The notes under the pieces were generated by a model. The model had not been told where the DNA came from and searched no databases. It saw only the letters and a program-made list of their open reading frames with translations. Positions 1-7,419 of a stretch of 9,686 bases of DNA are shown in pieces. Location: NCBI GenBank assembly GCA_964459165.1, contig CAYWKM010000056.1, forward strand, positions 1 through 9,686, read 5' to 3'. Both the position numbers and the translations under genes were made by a program. Position 1 is the stretch's first letter. Every line of letters starts with the position of its first letter. Source of the DNA: RGIG4074 sp964459165 (lineage in GTDB: Bacteria > Bacillota > Clostridia > Christensenellales > Borkfalkiaceae).

Positions 1-1752
1 TAAGCGCATGAGTTCTTCATGATTGCCCATTTCGACGATGCGCCCCTGATTCAACAAGATTATAACGTCGGAATCGCGAATCGTCGATAATCTGTGGGCG
101 ATAATGAAAGAGGTTCTTCCTTCCGTCATCACAAGCATTGCCCGACGGATGTTCTGTTCTGTTACAGTATCAACCGAGCTGGTTGCTTCGTCCAAAATCA
201 AAATAGGCGCGTCGGCGAGCATTGCTCGGGCGATGGTGATCAATTGTCGTTCGCCTTGACTGAGTACGCTTCCTCCTTCGCCTAAAATTGTATCGTAGCC
301 TTGCGGAAGCCTTTGAATCATGCTGTCGATTCCCGCCAATTTTGCGGCTGCTTCCACCTGCGCTCTTGATGCGTCCGTATGTCCGTAACGTATGTTTTCC
401 AGCACGCTCGTGTGAAATAGGGAAGCGTCTTGAAGTACGATTCCGAAAGCGTTCCTTAGCTCTTTTCTGCGATAATTCCGCAAATCATGCCCATCCAGTA
501 ATATTCGCCCGTCCGTCACATCATAAAATCTTGGAAGCAGATTGACAATAGTCGTTTTTCCCGCTCCCGTTTCTCCGACAATAGCTACTTTTGTACCGGC
601 GGGAACGTCTAAATTGAGATCTTTTAATATGAGTCTTTTCGGATGATAGCCGAAATTTACGTGTTCGAATTGGATTCTTCCCTTTATCTTCTCGGCGTCG
701 ACTACGTCGGGAACGTCGGCAAGTTCTGGCGGTTCGTCAAAGATTTCAAAGACGCGCTCCGCTCCGGCAATTGCCGTCTGAAATGTATTGTATATATTAG
801 CTAAATCAATGAAGGGACGGCTGAGTTGACGACTGTAAAGGACAAAGCTGGATACAATGCTGAGCGGAATCAATCCCTTTGCCGCCATTATTCCGCTTAC
901 TGTAGCTACCGCCAAAAAGCTGATGTTGTTGATTACGTTCATAATGGGCATAAGGTAGCCTGACCAAATGAGCGCCTTCGTACCCACGTCGCAAAACATT
1001 TCGTTTTCTTTTTCGAATTGCTCGGTCATCGCCTGTTCGCGTCCGTAGGCCTTTACCATAGTCAGACCCGAAATACCTTCTTCGATCTCGCCGTTCATTT
1101 TACCGAGATATTTTTGCTGCAATCGAAAATACATTCGCGTGCGGTTTGTAATTGCCCGCGTCAATATAAATACCAATATAACGGATGTAAGCGCAACGAG
1201 CGTCAGGATCACATTTAAATAAAGCATGATGCTCAAAACGCCTATGATGGTGAATCCAAGCATTAACAATTGCGTCAGCGAATCGGAAATCGTCGTACTG
1301 ATGTTGTCCACGTCATTGGTTAAACGACTCATTAAATCACCGTGCGTATTATTGTCAAAATAAGACAGAGGTAGTTGTTTCAACTTACCGAACAATTCCT
1401 TCCGGATATGCGATATGATTTGCTGCCCCACTTTAGCGATCAAAAATTGCTGCATAAAGCGCGTAAACCAATCGCAGATATATACTCCCGTCAACAAAAA
1501 CAACCAAAAAACAATCGGATCCCCTACGTCAAGAATTTCGATGATTTTTCCTATCAGAAAAGGAGACAAAATTGCCGACGCGGACGCCAAAGCCGAACAG
1601 AGCAACACCCAAAAGAAGCCGCCGCGATATCCGGCTGTCAGTTTCCAAAGTCTGGATAATGTTCCTTTCATGTTTTTCGGCTTGACAGCCGCCTGCAAAC
1701 GTTGCGCTCCCAAACCTCCCGTGGGCGGCGAAGTCCTTTTTGTATCAGCCAT
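1..1752 (-). CDS. ABC exporter half-transporter, catalytically competent subunit (C-terminus cut by window edge)
   Basis: This is the second subunit of a probable heterodimeric ABC multidrug/lipid exporter. I translated 584 codons from an ATG at 1752 without a stop, and the frame leaves the window at position 1. Roughly the first 320 residues form the six-helix membrane domain. The nucleotide-binding domain follows, with Walker A GETGAGKT (393-400), Q-loop Q441, Walker B ILILDE with catalytic Glu522, and switch His553 (IIAHRLST). The signature is LSQGE (497-501) instead of LSGGQ. In TM287/288- and BmrCD-type exporters the subunit with intact Glu/His carries such a weakened signature, so its ATP site is completed by the partner's LSGGQ. 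The start is supported by AGAGGA seven bases upstream (1760-1765) and by an 8-base overlap with the preceding gene, suggesting translational coupling. Against the usual 600-odd residues, only a short C-terminal tail is missing. The substrate cannot be told from sequence. Confidence 0.95.
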   Translation of the reverse strand, partial: MADTKRTSPPTGGLGAQRLQAAVKPKNMKGTLSRLWKLTAGYRGGFFWVLLCSALASASAILSPFLIGKIIEILDVGDPIVFWLFLLTGVYICDWFTRFMQQFLIAKVGQQIISHIRKELFGKLKQLPLSYFDNNTHGDLMSRLTNDVDNISTTISDSLTQLLMLGFTIIGVLSIMLYLNVILTLVALTSVILVFILTRAITNRTRMYFRLQQKYLGKMNGEIEEGISGLTMVKAYGREQAMTEQFEKENEMFCDVGTKALIWSGYLMPIMNVINNISFLAVATVSGIMAAKGLIPLSIVSSFVLYSRQLSRPFIDLANIYNTFQTAIAGAERVFEIFDEPPELADVPDVVDAEKIKGRIQFEHVNFGYHPKRLILKDLNLDVPAGTKVAIVGETGAGKTTIVNLLPRFYDVTDGRILLDGHDLRNYRRKELRNAFGIVLQDASLFHTSVLENIRYGHTDASRAQVEAAAKLAGIDSMIQRLPQGYDTILGEGGSVLSQGERQLITIARAMLADAPILILDEATSSVDTVTEQNIRRAMLVMTEGRTSFIIAHRLSTIRDSDVIILLNQGRIVEMGNHEELMRL

Positions 1753-3523
1753 TGTTTGTTCCTCTTTTGCTTTCTTTTTTAAAAGACTGTACCGTATTCG
1801 GATTATTCGAAACTTCCGACTCCCGACCGATTTGAGACATATAAATTTGTTTGTAAACTTCGCATTCTTCCATTAATTTGCGATGGCTGCCGTACCCGAC
1901 TACACAACCGTCAGACAGACAAACGATCTGATCCGCTTTTCTGACTGTCGATATGCGCTGGCTGATGAGTAATATCGTCGTCTGACCGGAAAGATTCCGC
2001 AGATAAGTTAATACTTTTGCCTCCGTAGAAGCGTCCAAGGCGCTGGTACAATCGTCCAAAATCAATATTTTTGGTTTACGTAGCAAAGCTCTTGCCAATG
2101 AGAGTCTTTGCTTCTGTCCGCCGGATAAATTGACGCCGGCTTGTCCGAGTTCCGTCTGATAGCCTTTTTCCATTTTTTCGATAAAAACGTCGGAACAAGA
2201 GAATTTCGCCGCTTGCTTAATTTCTTCTTCCGTGGCGTCCTCTTTCCCCCACCGTAAGTTATATTCCACGGAGCCCGAAAATAAAAGCGCTTTCTGGGGA
2301 ACGACGGCGATCGCTTTGCGTAGAACGGTTTCCTCGACGTCGTTTACGTTGACGCCGTCCAATAACAGCGTCCCCTCCGTTACATCGTAAAATCTTGGGA
2401 CTAAATTGACCAGAGTCGATTTGCCCGATCCGGTCGCTCCGATAATCCCGATTGTTTTCCCTGCCGGAATTTCTAAAGAAATATTTTTGAGAGAGGGGCG
2501 CGATGCCTCGGCATAGCGGAAAGTAACGTCGCGAAAACTCAGGTTCCCTTGAATATCTATCGCCGTCGGTTGAGAAGGAGATGTTTGAGTCGGTTGCTCT
2601 TTTAAAATTTCCTCTACACGGACGGAAGAAGCAGTCGCTCTCACCGCCATGTTCAAGGCATTGGAAACCATTCCCAAGGCAAATAATATCTGAGTCATGT
2701 AATTGACGGAAGCCATGATTTTCCCGATGGGAATATAGCCTTGGTATCCGGAAAGCCAAAGTAATAGAACAATTCCCATATTGACGGTCAGATTGATTAA
2801 CGGTCCGAAAATCGAAACAACTCTCATCGCCGACGTACCGCTATGCGCCAAATCGTCCGCGACAATGTTAAATTTTTTTTCTTCCTGCTCCTCCCCTCCG
2901 AATGCCTTTACGACACGTACCGAGGTTAAAAATTCCTGACTGACGTCGTTCAACCTATCCAATTTCCTTTGAAGTCTCTCATATCTCGGATGACCGAATT
3001 TCATGTTCGAAATAATCAAAGCGGCGGAGATAAGGATAATCGCTCCGATAATTGGCGTCAAAGCCGGCGTTTGCGCGACGATCAAAATGATTGCGCCTAT
3101 ACATATAATAGGCGCTTTGACCATCATTCTCATACAGCCGTTAATAAAATTTTGTATTTGCGTCACATCGTTTGTTATACGGGTGATCAAAGAGGAAGGA
3201 TTTAGCCGATCGATATTTTCAAAAGAGAGCGTTTGCACCTTTCGATACAGATCGTTGCGCAATTCCTTACCGATCAGTTGAGAAGTACGACTTGCGTAAA
3301 TATTTCGCATGACCGCACCCAACGCACCGATCGCAGCCACTCCGAGCATAACGCCGCCGTACATCCATATGATTTGCGTATCCTGATTTTTAATGCCTTC
3401 GTCTACGATATTGGACATCAATAGAGGCTGTAATAGGTCGGCGCACGCTTCGATCGTCAGGAAAAAGATAGCGATCAGAAACATACCGAAATGTTTTACA
3501 ATACGCCGAAAAATAAATTTCAT
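1745..3523 (-). CDS. ABC exporter half-transporter with degenerate ATP site (partner subunit)
   Basis: This 592-residue, full-length ABC exporter half (membrane domain fused to an ATPase domain) is the partner of the next gene. The membrane domain takes about residues 1-300, with helices near 12-31, 52-74, 133-152, 157-173 and 243-262. The ATPase domain has Walker A GATGSGKST (362-370), Q-loop Q410 and a canonical LSGGQ (466-470). Walker B reads ILILDD, so Asp491 replaces the catalytic Glu, and the switch motif reads ISQRIST, with Gln522 replacing His. These two replacements are typical of the degenerate-site subunit of heterodimeric exporters such as TM287, BmrC and LmrC, so I infer that it pairs with its neighbour and does not work as a homodimer. 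The start has a modest AGGA about 12 bases upstream. Its stop codon lies inside the start of the next gene (ATGGCTGA). It may be co-transcribed with the broken stomatin gene 60 bp upstream. Confidence 0.95.
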   Translation of the reverse strand: MKFIFRRIVKHFGMFLIAIFFLTIEACADLLQPLLMSNIVDEGIKNQDTQIIWMYGGVMLGVAAIGALGAVMRNIYASRTSQLIGKELRNDLYRKVQTLSFENIDRLNPSSLITRITNDVTQIQNFINGCMRMMVKAPIICIGAIILIVAQTPALTPIIGAIILISAALIISNMKFGHPRYERLQRKLDRLNDVSQEFLTSVRVVKAFGGEEQEEKKFNIVADDLAHSGTSAMRVVSIFGPLINLTVNMGIVLLLWLSGYQGYIPIGKIMASVNYMTQILFALGMVSNALNMAVRATASSVRVEEILKEQPTQTSPSQPTAIDIQGNLSFRDVTFRYAEASRPSLKNISLEIPAGKTIGIIGATGSGKSTLVNLVPRFYDVTEGTLLLDGVNVNDVEETVLRKAIAVVPQKALLFSGSVEYNLRWGKEDATEEEIKQAAKFSCSDVFIEKMEKGYQTELGQAGVNLSGGQKQRLSLARALLRKPKILILDDCTSALDASTEAKVLTYLRNLSGQTTILLISQRISTVRKADQIVCLSDGCVVGYGSHRKLMEECEVYKQIYMSQIGRESEVSNNPNTVQSFKKESKRGTNNG

Positions 3524-3583
3524 AAATTTATATCGTCCTAAGGTTCTAAATTGATTTGTTTTTTCCGTGAATGAAAGAGCGGG

Positions 3584-4552
3584 TTAAAGAATTTCCTTTT
3601 GTTTATCGCAACAGGGATCCGGCGCTGTGATCGTCGGCTCGGCTTCGGCAGTTTGCGTCAAATCGCCGAAGCCGATCGTGTCGTTTAAGACAACTCCCTT
3701 TTTTACGATCGACGTCATATCGGTGGGAACAATAATTTTTGACGCTTGACCGTTTGAAACAGACGCCATGGCTTCGTATCGTTTCAATTCGAGCGCCGTT
3801 TCTTCCGATACAACTTCTTTTAATGCTTTCAGCGCATCAGCCTCGGCTTTTGCAATTTGAACGTCGCGCTCGCCTCTGCCGCGAGAATTTTTGCCTGTTT
3901 ATCCCCTTTGGCGCGCTTCACGACGGATTCCTGATGCGCTTCCGCAAGAAGAATCGCTTCTCGCTTATCCCGTTCAGCTTTCATCTGTTTTTCCATGGAT
4001 TCGCGAATGTCCTGAGGAAGCATGATTTGGCTTAATTCAACGCGAAGAACGTCAATCCCCCATTTATTTATTTGTCGCTTCGTCAAGAAGAGTCGCCATT
4101 TTTGCATTGATATTGTCGCGGGAGGTGAGCGTTTCATCGAGAGACATGGCGCCGATAGTATTTTGTAAGGTCGTCGTCGTAAGATTTTCCAGCGCGTTGA
4201 CGGGATCGACTGCTCCGTATGTAAATTTGACAGAATCAAAAACTTTGAAATATACGATGCTGTCGATGTTAACCGTTACGTTATCTTTTGTGATAACCGG
4301 CTGAGGTTTCGAATCGATTACTTGTTCTTTGATTATTACCTTGTTTGAAATCTTTTCAAAAAAAGGAACTAAAACATGGAATCCCGCCTTCTACGTGGTT
4401 TTATATTTTCCAAGACGTTCGATAATAAATTCCGAAGCCTGCGGGACGATTCTTGCATTGGCAAAAATAAAGATCAGAATCAAAAGGACAATCGCCGCCA
4501 CAATCATTGCAAGGACAACCGGAGCAGTTAAAGCAAGTAATATGCAATTCAT
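3584..4552 (-). pseudogene. SPFH/stomatin-prohibitin family protein, broken by one nonsense and two frameshift lesions
   Basis: Conceptual translation from ATG 4552 gives a typical bacterial stomatin-like protein: an N-terminal membrane helix (about residues 4-33), then the SPFH domain (SEFIIERLGKYKT, PQPVITKDNVTV, NALENLTTTTLQNTIG, KWGIDVLRVEL), and a charged helical region (KQMKAERDKREA, AKGDKQAKILAAE). The frame is interrupted three times. Codon 54 is TAG (4391-4393), where relatives have Trp (TTWKAGF). Three tandem ATTT units at 4062-4073, where two would keep frame, cause a frameshift before KWGID. One G is missing near 3873-3874, in AAEGERDVQIAKAEA. Undoing the lesions gives about 321 residues, a normal family length. 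Intact relatives scaffold membrane microdomains or regulate membrane proteases. Here a full-length product cannot be made unless these are assembly errors. A good promoter lies upstream and an exporter operon follows 60 bp downstream. Confidence 0.9.
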
Positions 4553-4573
4553 AAGTAAAGTTTCTATATTTTT

Positions 4574-4602
4574 ATTATATCACAGCAATCTTGTAAAATC
4601 AA
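4574..4602 (-). promoter_or_regulatory. Sigma-A-type promoter of the stomatin/ABC exporter unit
   Basis: On the minus strand, TTGATT (4597-4602) is followed after exactly 17 bp by a perfect TATAAT (4574-4579). TGA directly before it gives an extended -10 (TGnTATAAT). The predicted transcript starts shortly before the ATG at 4552. It is the strongest promoter match on this strand, and I see no comparable promoter in the 60 bp before the exporter genes, so it may drive them too. Confidence 0.75.
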
Positions 4603-4606
4603 GATT
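4587..4606. repeat. Perfect 7-bp inverted repeat over the -35 box (possible operator)
   Basis: AATCTTG (4587-4593) and CAAGATT (4600-4606) are perfect inverted arms separated by 6 bp. They cover the -35 hexamer and the upstream part of the spacer of the leftward promoter, a place where a dimeric repressor could compete with RNA polymerase. On the plus strand the same sequence is followed by four Ts, so a weak AT-rich terminator is an alternative reading, but no plus-strand gene ends here. Confidence 0.45.
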
Positions 4607-4860
4607 TTTTAAACGGGTCAAAATACGAAACCTTTCAGCCCAAAGACCTATCCTTAGAAATGATACAAAAAACATTCTCTTCTTTGTATTTCTCGTACTT
4701 TTGTTCGAGATATGAACACATATTTCATTGGAACGCATAAAAAACGACGAGAGAGACAAATTAAATTTCAGAGCATGATTTCTTGTCAAAGTCGATCGTT
4801 TGCCATTAAAAACTTATAAAAGGTAAAAAACGAGGCATATTGGAATAACGATCTTCCGAC

Positions 4861-4900
4861 TTTACACAAATTTTACAAATAAACGCTAACCGATTTTACA
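4861..4900 (+). promoter_or_regulatory. Candidate PhoP (Pho) box upstream of phoP
   Basis: TTTACA occurs at 4861-4866, 4872-4877 and 4895-4900. The first two are 11 bp apart and the third is 23 bp further on, about two more 11-bp units. Bacillus-type PhoP binds direct repeats of TT(A/T/C)ACA-like hexamers with spacers of about 5 bp, and this pattern matches. The nearest -10 candidates are TATGAT (4911-4916) and TATAAA (4916-4921), with no good -35, as expected for an activator-dependent promoter. The location implies autoregulation of the two-component operon. Confidence 0.6.
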
Positions 4901-4946
4901 GCATATATGTTATGATATAAATAATATAAAAAACGGGGTTTATTTT

Positions 4947-5621
4947 ATGATATATTGTGTGGAAGACGACGACGGCATCAGAAATATGATGATTTATACC
5001 CTGAATGCTTCAGGTTTTGAGGCGAAGGGATTCGAAAGCGGCGTTCCGTTTTTTGATGCGCTGGAAAAGGCTTTACCGGAATTAATGATACTCGATATTA
5101 TGTTGCCGGGAGAGGACGGCATTACGATACTCAAAAAAATCCGTTCCAATCCGACGACGAAAGAGATTCCCGTCATTATGGCTACCGCGAAAGGCTCAGA
5201 ATACGATAAAGTGATCGGGCTCGATCTCGGAGCCGACGATTATTTGGCAAAGCCGTTCGGCATGATGGAAATGATTTCCCGCGTGAAAGCAGTTTTACGG
5301 CGCGCATCGCCGAAAAAACAGGTAGAAACGATCAAAATAGGACAGCTATCTGTAAATCATATACAACATTCTGTGTACGCAGACGGAAAAAAGATTTGCT
5401 TAACCTTAAAAGAATATGAGCTTTTGCGGTTATTTATGGAAAATCCTGAAAAAGTTTTTTCTCGCGACGAACTTCTTTCTGTGATATGGGGAGAAGATTT
5501 TGTGGGAGAGACGAGAACCGTCGACGTTCATATCGGGACGCTACGCATGAAAATAGGAAAATGCGGCGATTATATACAGACCGTTCGCGGCGTCGGATAT
5601 AAGCTGGACGGTGAAGAATGA
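4947..5621 (+). CDS. phoP: OmpR/PhoB-family response regulator of the phosphate two-component system
   Basis: This is a 224-residue DNA-binding response regulator, normal length for the OmpR/PhoB family. The receiver domain (about 1-118) starts with an acidic pocket (EDDD, 6-9) and has phosphoacceptor Asp50 (MILDIMLPGEDG), Thr80 and Lys102 (AKPFG). After a short linker, the winged-helix domain (about 127-222) shows LTLKEYELLRLFMENP, the recognition-helix stretch TRTVDVHIGTLRMKIG, and the terminal wing TVRGVGYKL. I infer that the cognate kinase phosphorylates it under phosphate limitation and that it then activates phoPR and pst through TTTACA repeats. The phosphate assignment rests on the adjacent PhoR-type kinase and pst genes; the protein alone would only be called OmpR-family. 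The start has GGGG about eight bases upstream (4935-4938). Its last bases overlap the kinase start by ATGA. The name phoB would be equally suitable. Confidence 0.92.
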   Translation: MIYCVEDDDGIRNMMIYTLNASGFEAKGFESGVPFFDALEKALPELMILDIMLPGEDGITILKKIRSNPTTKEIPVIMATAKGSEYDKVIGLDLGADDYLAKPFGMMEMISRVKAVLRRASPKKQVETIKIGQLSVNHIQHSVYADGKKICLTLKEYELLRLFMENPEKVFSRDELLSVIWGEDFVGETRTVDVHIGTLRMKIGKCGDYIQTVRGVGYKLDGEE

Positions 5622-7276
5622 CAAAAAGAATTTTTCGCTCAATCTGCGTCGTTTCATTGACCGCCATGCTCGTTACGGTTGGAATAATTATAGGTATTTT
5701 GTACAGTCAAATTGTTTCGACGGTAAAAAATCAGCTAAAAATAGAGACTTCCCTCGCCGCAAAAGGAATCAGTGAAAACGGAATAGATTTTTTTACCGAC
5801 TTGGAAACGGAGGACTTTCGTCTTACTTGGATCTCTTCCGACGGCTCCGTTCTATATGACAGCCGGTCGTCGGAATCCGAAATGGAAAATCATTTGGAGA
5901 GAGAAGAAGTTCGGCAGGCGATCGAAAACGGTTACGGAGAAGCTTCTCGTTATTCCGCTACCCTGACGGAAAAATTATACTATTGCGCGCAAAAATTACC
6001 GGACGGAACAATCGTGCGGCTGTCCGTTTCATATGCGTCTATCTTAACGATTCTCGTCAATATCTTGTATCCTTTCGTTTATATTGCTATCGCCGTCATC
6101 GTTATATGTATCATCGTAGCGTATCGCTTATCAAAAAAAATTGTCAAACCGCTAAACGAGCTCAATCTCAACGATCCCATGAAAAATAGGCATTATCAGG
6201 AAATAACTCCTTTATTAGAACGTTTAGAAGGTCAGCAGTTGCAATTAAGGAGGCAGGCGGAAGAATTAAAGCGCAGGCAGGATGAGTTTAACACGATAAC
6301 GTTTAGCATGAAAGAAGGACTTGTTCTTATCAACGAAAACGGAATTATCCTTGCCATCAATCAAGCGGCGAAGCAACTCCTCTGTGAAGAAAAGAATTGC
6401 GTCGGAAAAGATATTCAATCGCTGAATAGTTCTTTTGAAATCAGCGAACTGCTTATACGTGCGAACAAAAAGGAACAGAAAGAAAAATTCATCAATATCG
6501 ACGGAAGAACTTATCAGTTCAACGCTACGCCTATCTATTCAGAAGAGAAGACGATAGGATATGTTCTGCTCATGTTCGATGTAACGGAAAAAGAACAAGC
6601 GGAGAGTTTACGCAGAGAATTCACGGCAAACGTATCGCACGAGCTGAAAACGCCCCTTCATTCGATTTCGGGGTGCGCCGAGCTTTTATACAACGATCTT
6701 GTAAAAGAAGACGACAAAAAGCAGTTTATCGGTCAAATTTATTCGGAGTCCAAACGGATGATTCATCTGATCGAAGATATCATCGGGCTTTCCTCCCTTG
6801 ACGAAGGGGGCGGAGATATGCGGAGCGAACAAGTGGATTTGTATCTGCTCGTCAAAGAATCGGTATATTCCTTGCAAAATGAAGCGAATAACGCAAAAGT
6901 TTCGCTTACTACAGAAGGGATCCCTTTAAAAATTATGGGTATTCCGCGCCTTATCGGAGTAATCGTATTTAATCTTGTAGATAACGCCATAAAATACAAT
7001 AAGGAAAACGGAAGCGTATATGTGACCGTACAGGAGAAAGACGATTACGCCGTACTTTCCGTAGCGGATACCGGCATCGGTATTCCTAACGAACATCAAA
7101 CGCGTATTTTCGAGAGATTTTATCGCGTCGATAAAAGCAGAAGCAAACAGGTAGGAGGGACGGGATTGGGGCTCTCCATCGTAAAACATGCGGCAAGGAT
7201 TCTTGGGGCAAAAACGGAATTACATAGCGTAGTAGACGAAGGGACGACGATCGTCGTGCGTTTCCCGAAGAATTAA
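5618..7276 (+). CDS. phoR: PhoR-type membrane sensor histidine kinase
   Basis: This 552-residue membrane sensor kinase begins inside the stop of the regulator gene (ATGA), so the two are translationally coupled. Membrane helix 1 (about 7-30) and helix 2 (about 143-169) flank an extracytoplasmic domain of some 110 residues. Then come a HAMP-like segment (about 168-200), a charged coiled coil (about 198-225) and a PAS domain (about 226-325, MKEGLVLINENGIILAINQA). The catalytic core has the H-box FTANVSHELKTPL with phosphorylated His341, the N-box NLVDNAIKYN (Asn456), the G1 box DTGIGIP (484-490) and the G2 box GGTGLGLSIVKH (513-524), so all essential motifs are present. This layout is that of Gram-positive PhoR. 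In known systems the Pst transporter and PhoU also feed into PhoR signalling. Other PAS-containing kinases such as WalK look similar, but the neighbouring pst genes favour PhoR. Confidence 0.92.
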   Translation: MTKRIFRSICVVSLTAMLVTVGIIIGILYSQIVSTVKNQLKIETSLAAKGISENGIDFFTDLETEDFRLTWISSDGSVLYDSRSSESEMENHLEREEVRQAIENGYGEASRYSATLTEKLYYCAQKLPDGTIVRLSVSYASILTILVNILYPFVYIAIAVIVICIIVAYRLSKKIVKPLNELNLNDPMKNRHYQEITPLLERLEGQQLQLRRQAEELKRRQDEFNTITFSMKEGLVLINENGIILAINQAAKQLLCEEKNCVGKDIQSLNSSFEISELLIRANKKEQKEKFINIDGRTYQFNATPIYSEEKTIGYVLLMFDVTEKEQAESLRREFTANVSHELKTPLHSISGCAELLYNDLVKEDDKKQFIGQIYSESKRMIHLIEDIIGLSSLDEGGGDMRSEQVDLYLLVKESVYSLQNEANNAKVSLTTEGIPLKIMGIPRLIGVIVFNLVDNAIKYNKENGSVYVTVQEKDDYAVLSVADTGIGIPNEHQTRIFERFYRVDKSRSKQVGGTGLGLSIVKHAARILGAKTELHSVVDEGTTIVVRFPKN

Positions 7277-7292
7277 ATTCAATTCTGTTTTT

Positions 7293-7320
7293 AAAGGGAT
7301 CGCTTAAACGCGATCTCTTT
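7293..7320 (+). terminator. Hairpin terminator after phoR
   Basis: An 11-bp stem (7293-7303 with 7310-7320, one G-U pair) closes a 6-base loop (TTAAAC). It lies 16 bp after the phoR stop. A run of Ts precedes the stem; after it comes CATTTT, so the U-tract is poor and termination may be partial. It separates phoPR from the pst transcription unit. Confidence 0.7.
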
Positions 7321-7323
7321 CAT

Positions 7324-7351
7324 TTTACAAAGACTTTACTTTAATTTGAAT
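7324..7351 (+). promoter_or_regulatory. Candidate PhoP (Pho) box upstream of pstS
   Basis: TTTACA (7324-7329), TTTACT (7335-7340) and a weaker TTGAAT (7346-7351) are spaced exactly 11 bp apart. The first pair has the same hexamer and spacing as the pair before phoP at 4861-4877. The array lies just upstream of a poor -35 region and a perfect -10 at 7384, the position expected for a PhoP-activated promoter. It begins only three bases after the phoR terminator stem. Confidence 0.65.
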
Positions 7352-7383
7352 CAAACAGGATAGAATCGACAATTTTTTTCCAT

Positions 7384-7389
7384 TATAAT
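7384..7389 (+). promoter_or_regulatory. -10 box of the pstS promoter
   Basis: This is a perfect TATAAT, 31 bases before the pstS ATG. The hexamer 17 bp upstream is TAGAAT (7361-7366), a poor -35, which fits dependence on an activator bound to the upstream repeats. Confidence 0.65.
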
Positions 7390-7419
7390 GAAGTCACAAA
7401 ATATTAAAGGAGACAATAT

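Larger units (their letters stand above)
4553..4946. other. Divergent intergenic region between broken stomatin gene and phoP
   Basis: This 394-bp AT-rich stretch separates two divergent transcription units. Its left end holds a promoter reading left (4574-4602) with an overlapping inverted repeat (4587-4606). Its right end holds TTTACA repeats and an AT-rich -10 region for the response regulator. The middle, about 4610-4855, has open frames on both strands, but none has a credible ribosome site or a recognisable protein. I see no RNA gene or riboswitch there. Confidence 0.75.

Noticed and set aside
4062..4073. Phase-variable switch by slippage at the ATTT tandem repeat
   Set aside because: Only three units are present, and changing to two would not restore the protein because the nonsense codon and the single-base deletion remain.
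4391..4393. TAG as a recoded sense codon (for example stop-codon reassignment) in the stomatin gene
   Set aside because: The same gene has two frameshifts that recoding cannot explain, and no other gene in the window has an in-frame TAG. Visible genes end in TGA or TAA.
4329..4715. Plus-strand 128-codon open frame
   Set aside because: It runs antisense to the start of the stomatin-like sequence and through its promoter. The conserved SPFH residues are on the minus strand.
4580..4789. Minus-strand 69-codon open frame in the intergenic region
   Set aside because: It has no recognisable domain or credible ribosome site, and it runs through the stomatin promoter, ending at its -10 box.
4600..4860. 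Possible small RNA or riboswitch in the long intergenic region
   Set aside because: I found no convincing conserved stem set, terminator or known riboswitch core; apparent pairings are short and AT-rich.
4861..4900. E. coli-style CTGTCAT Pho box
   Set aside because: The hexamers are TTTACA-like with 11-bp spacing, which fits the Gram-positive PhoP site. No CTGTCAT-like heptamer repeats are present.
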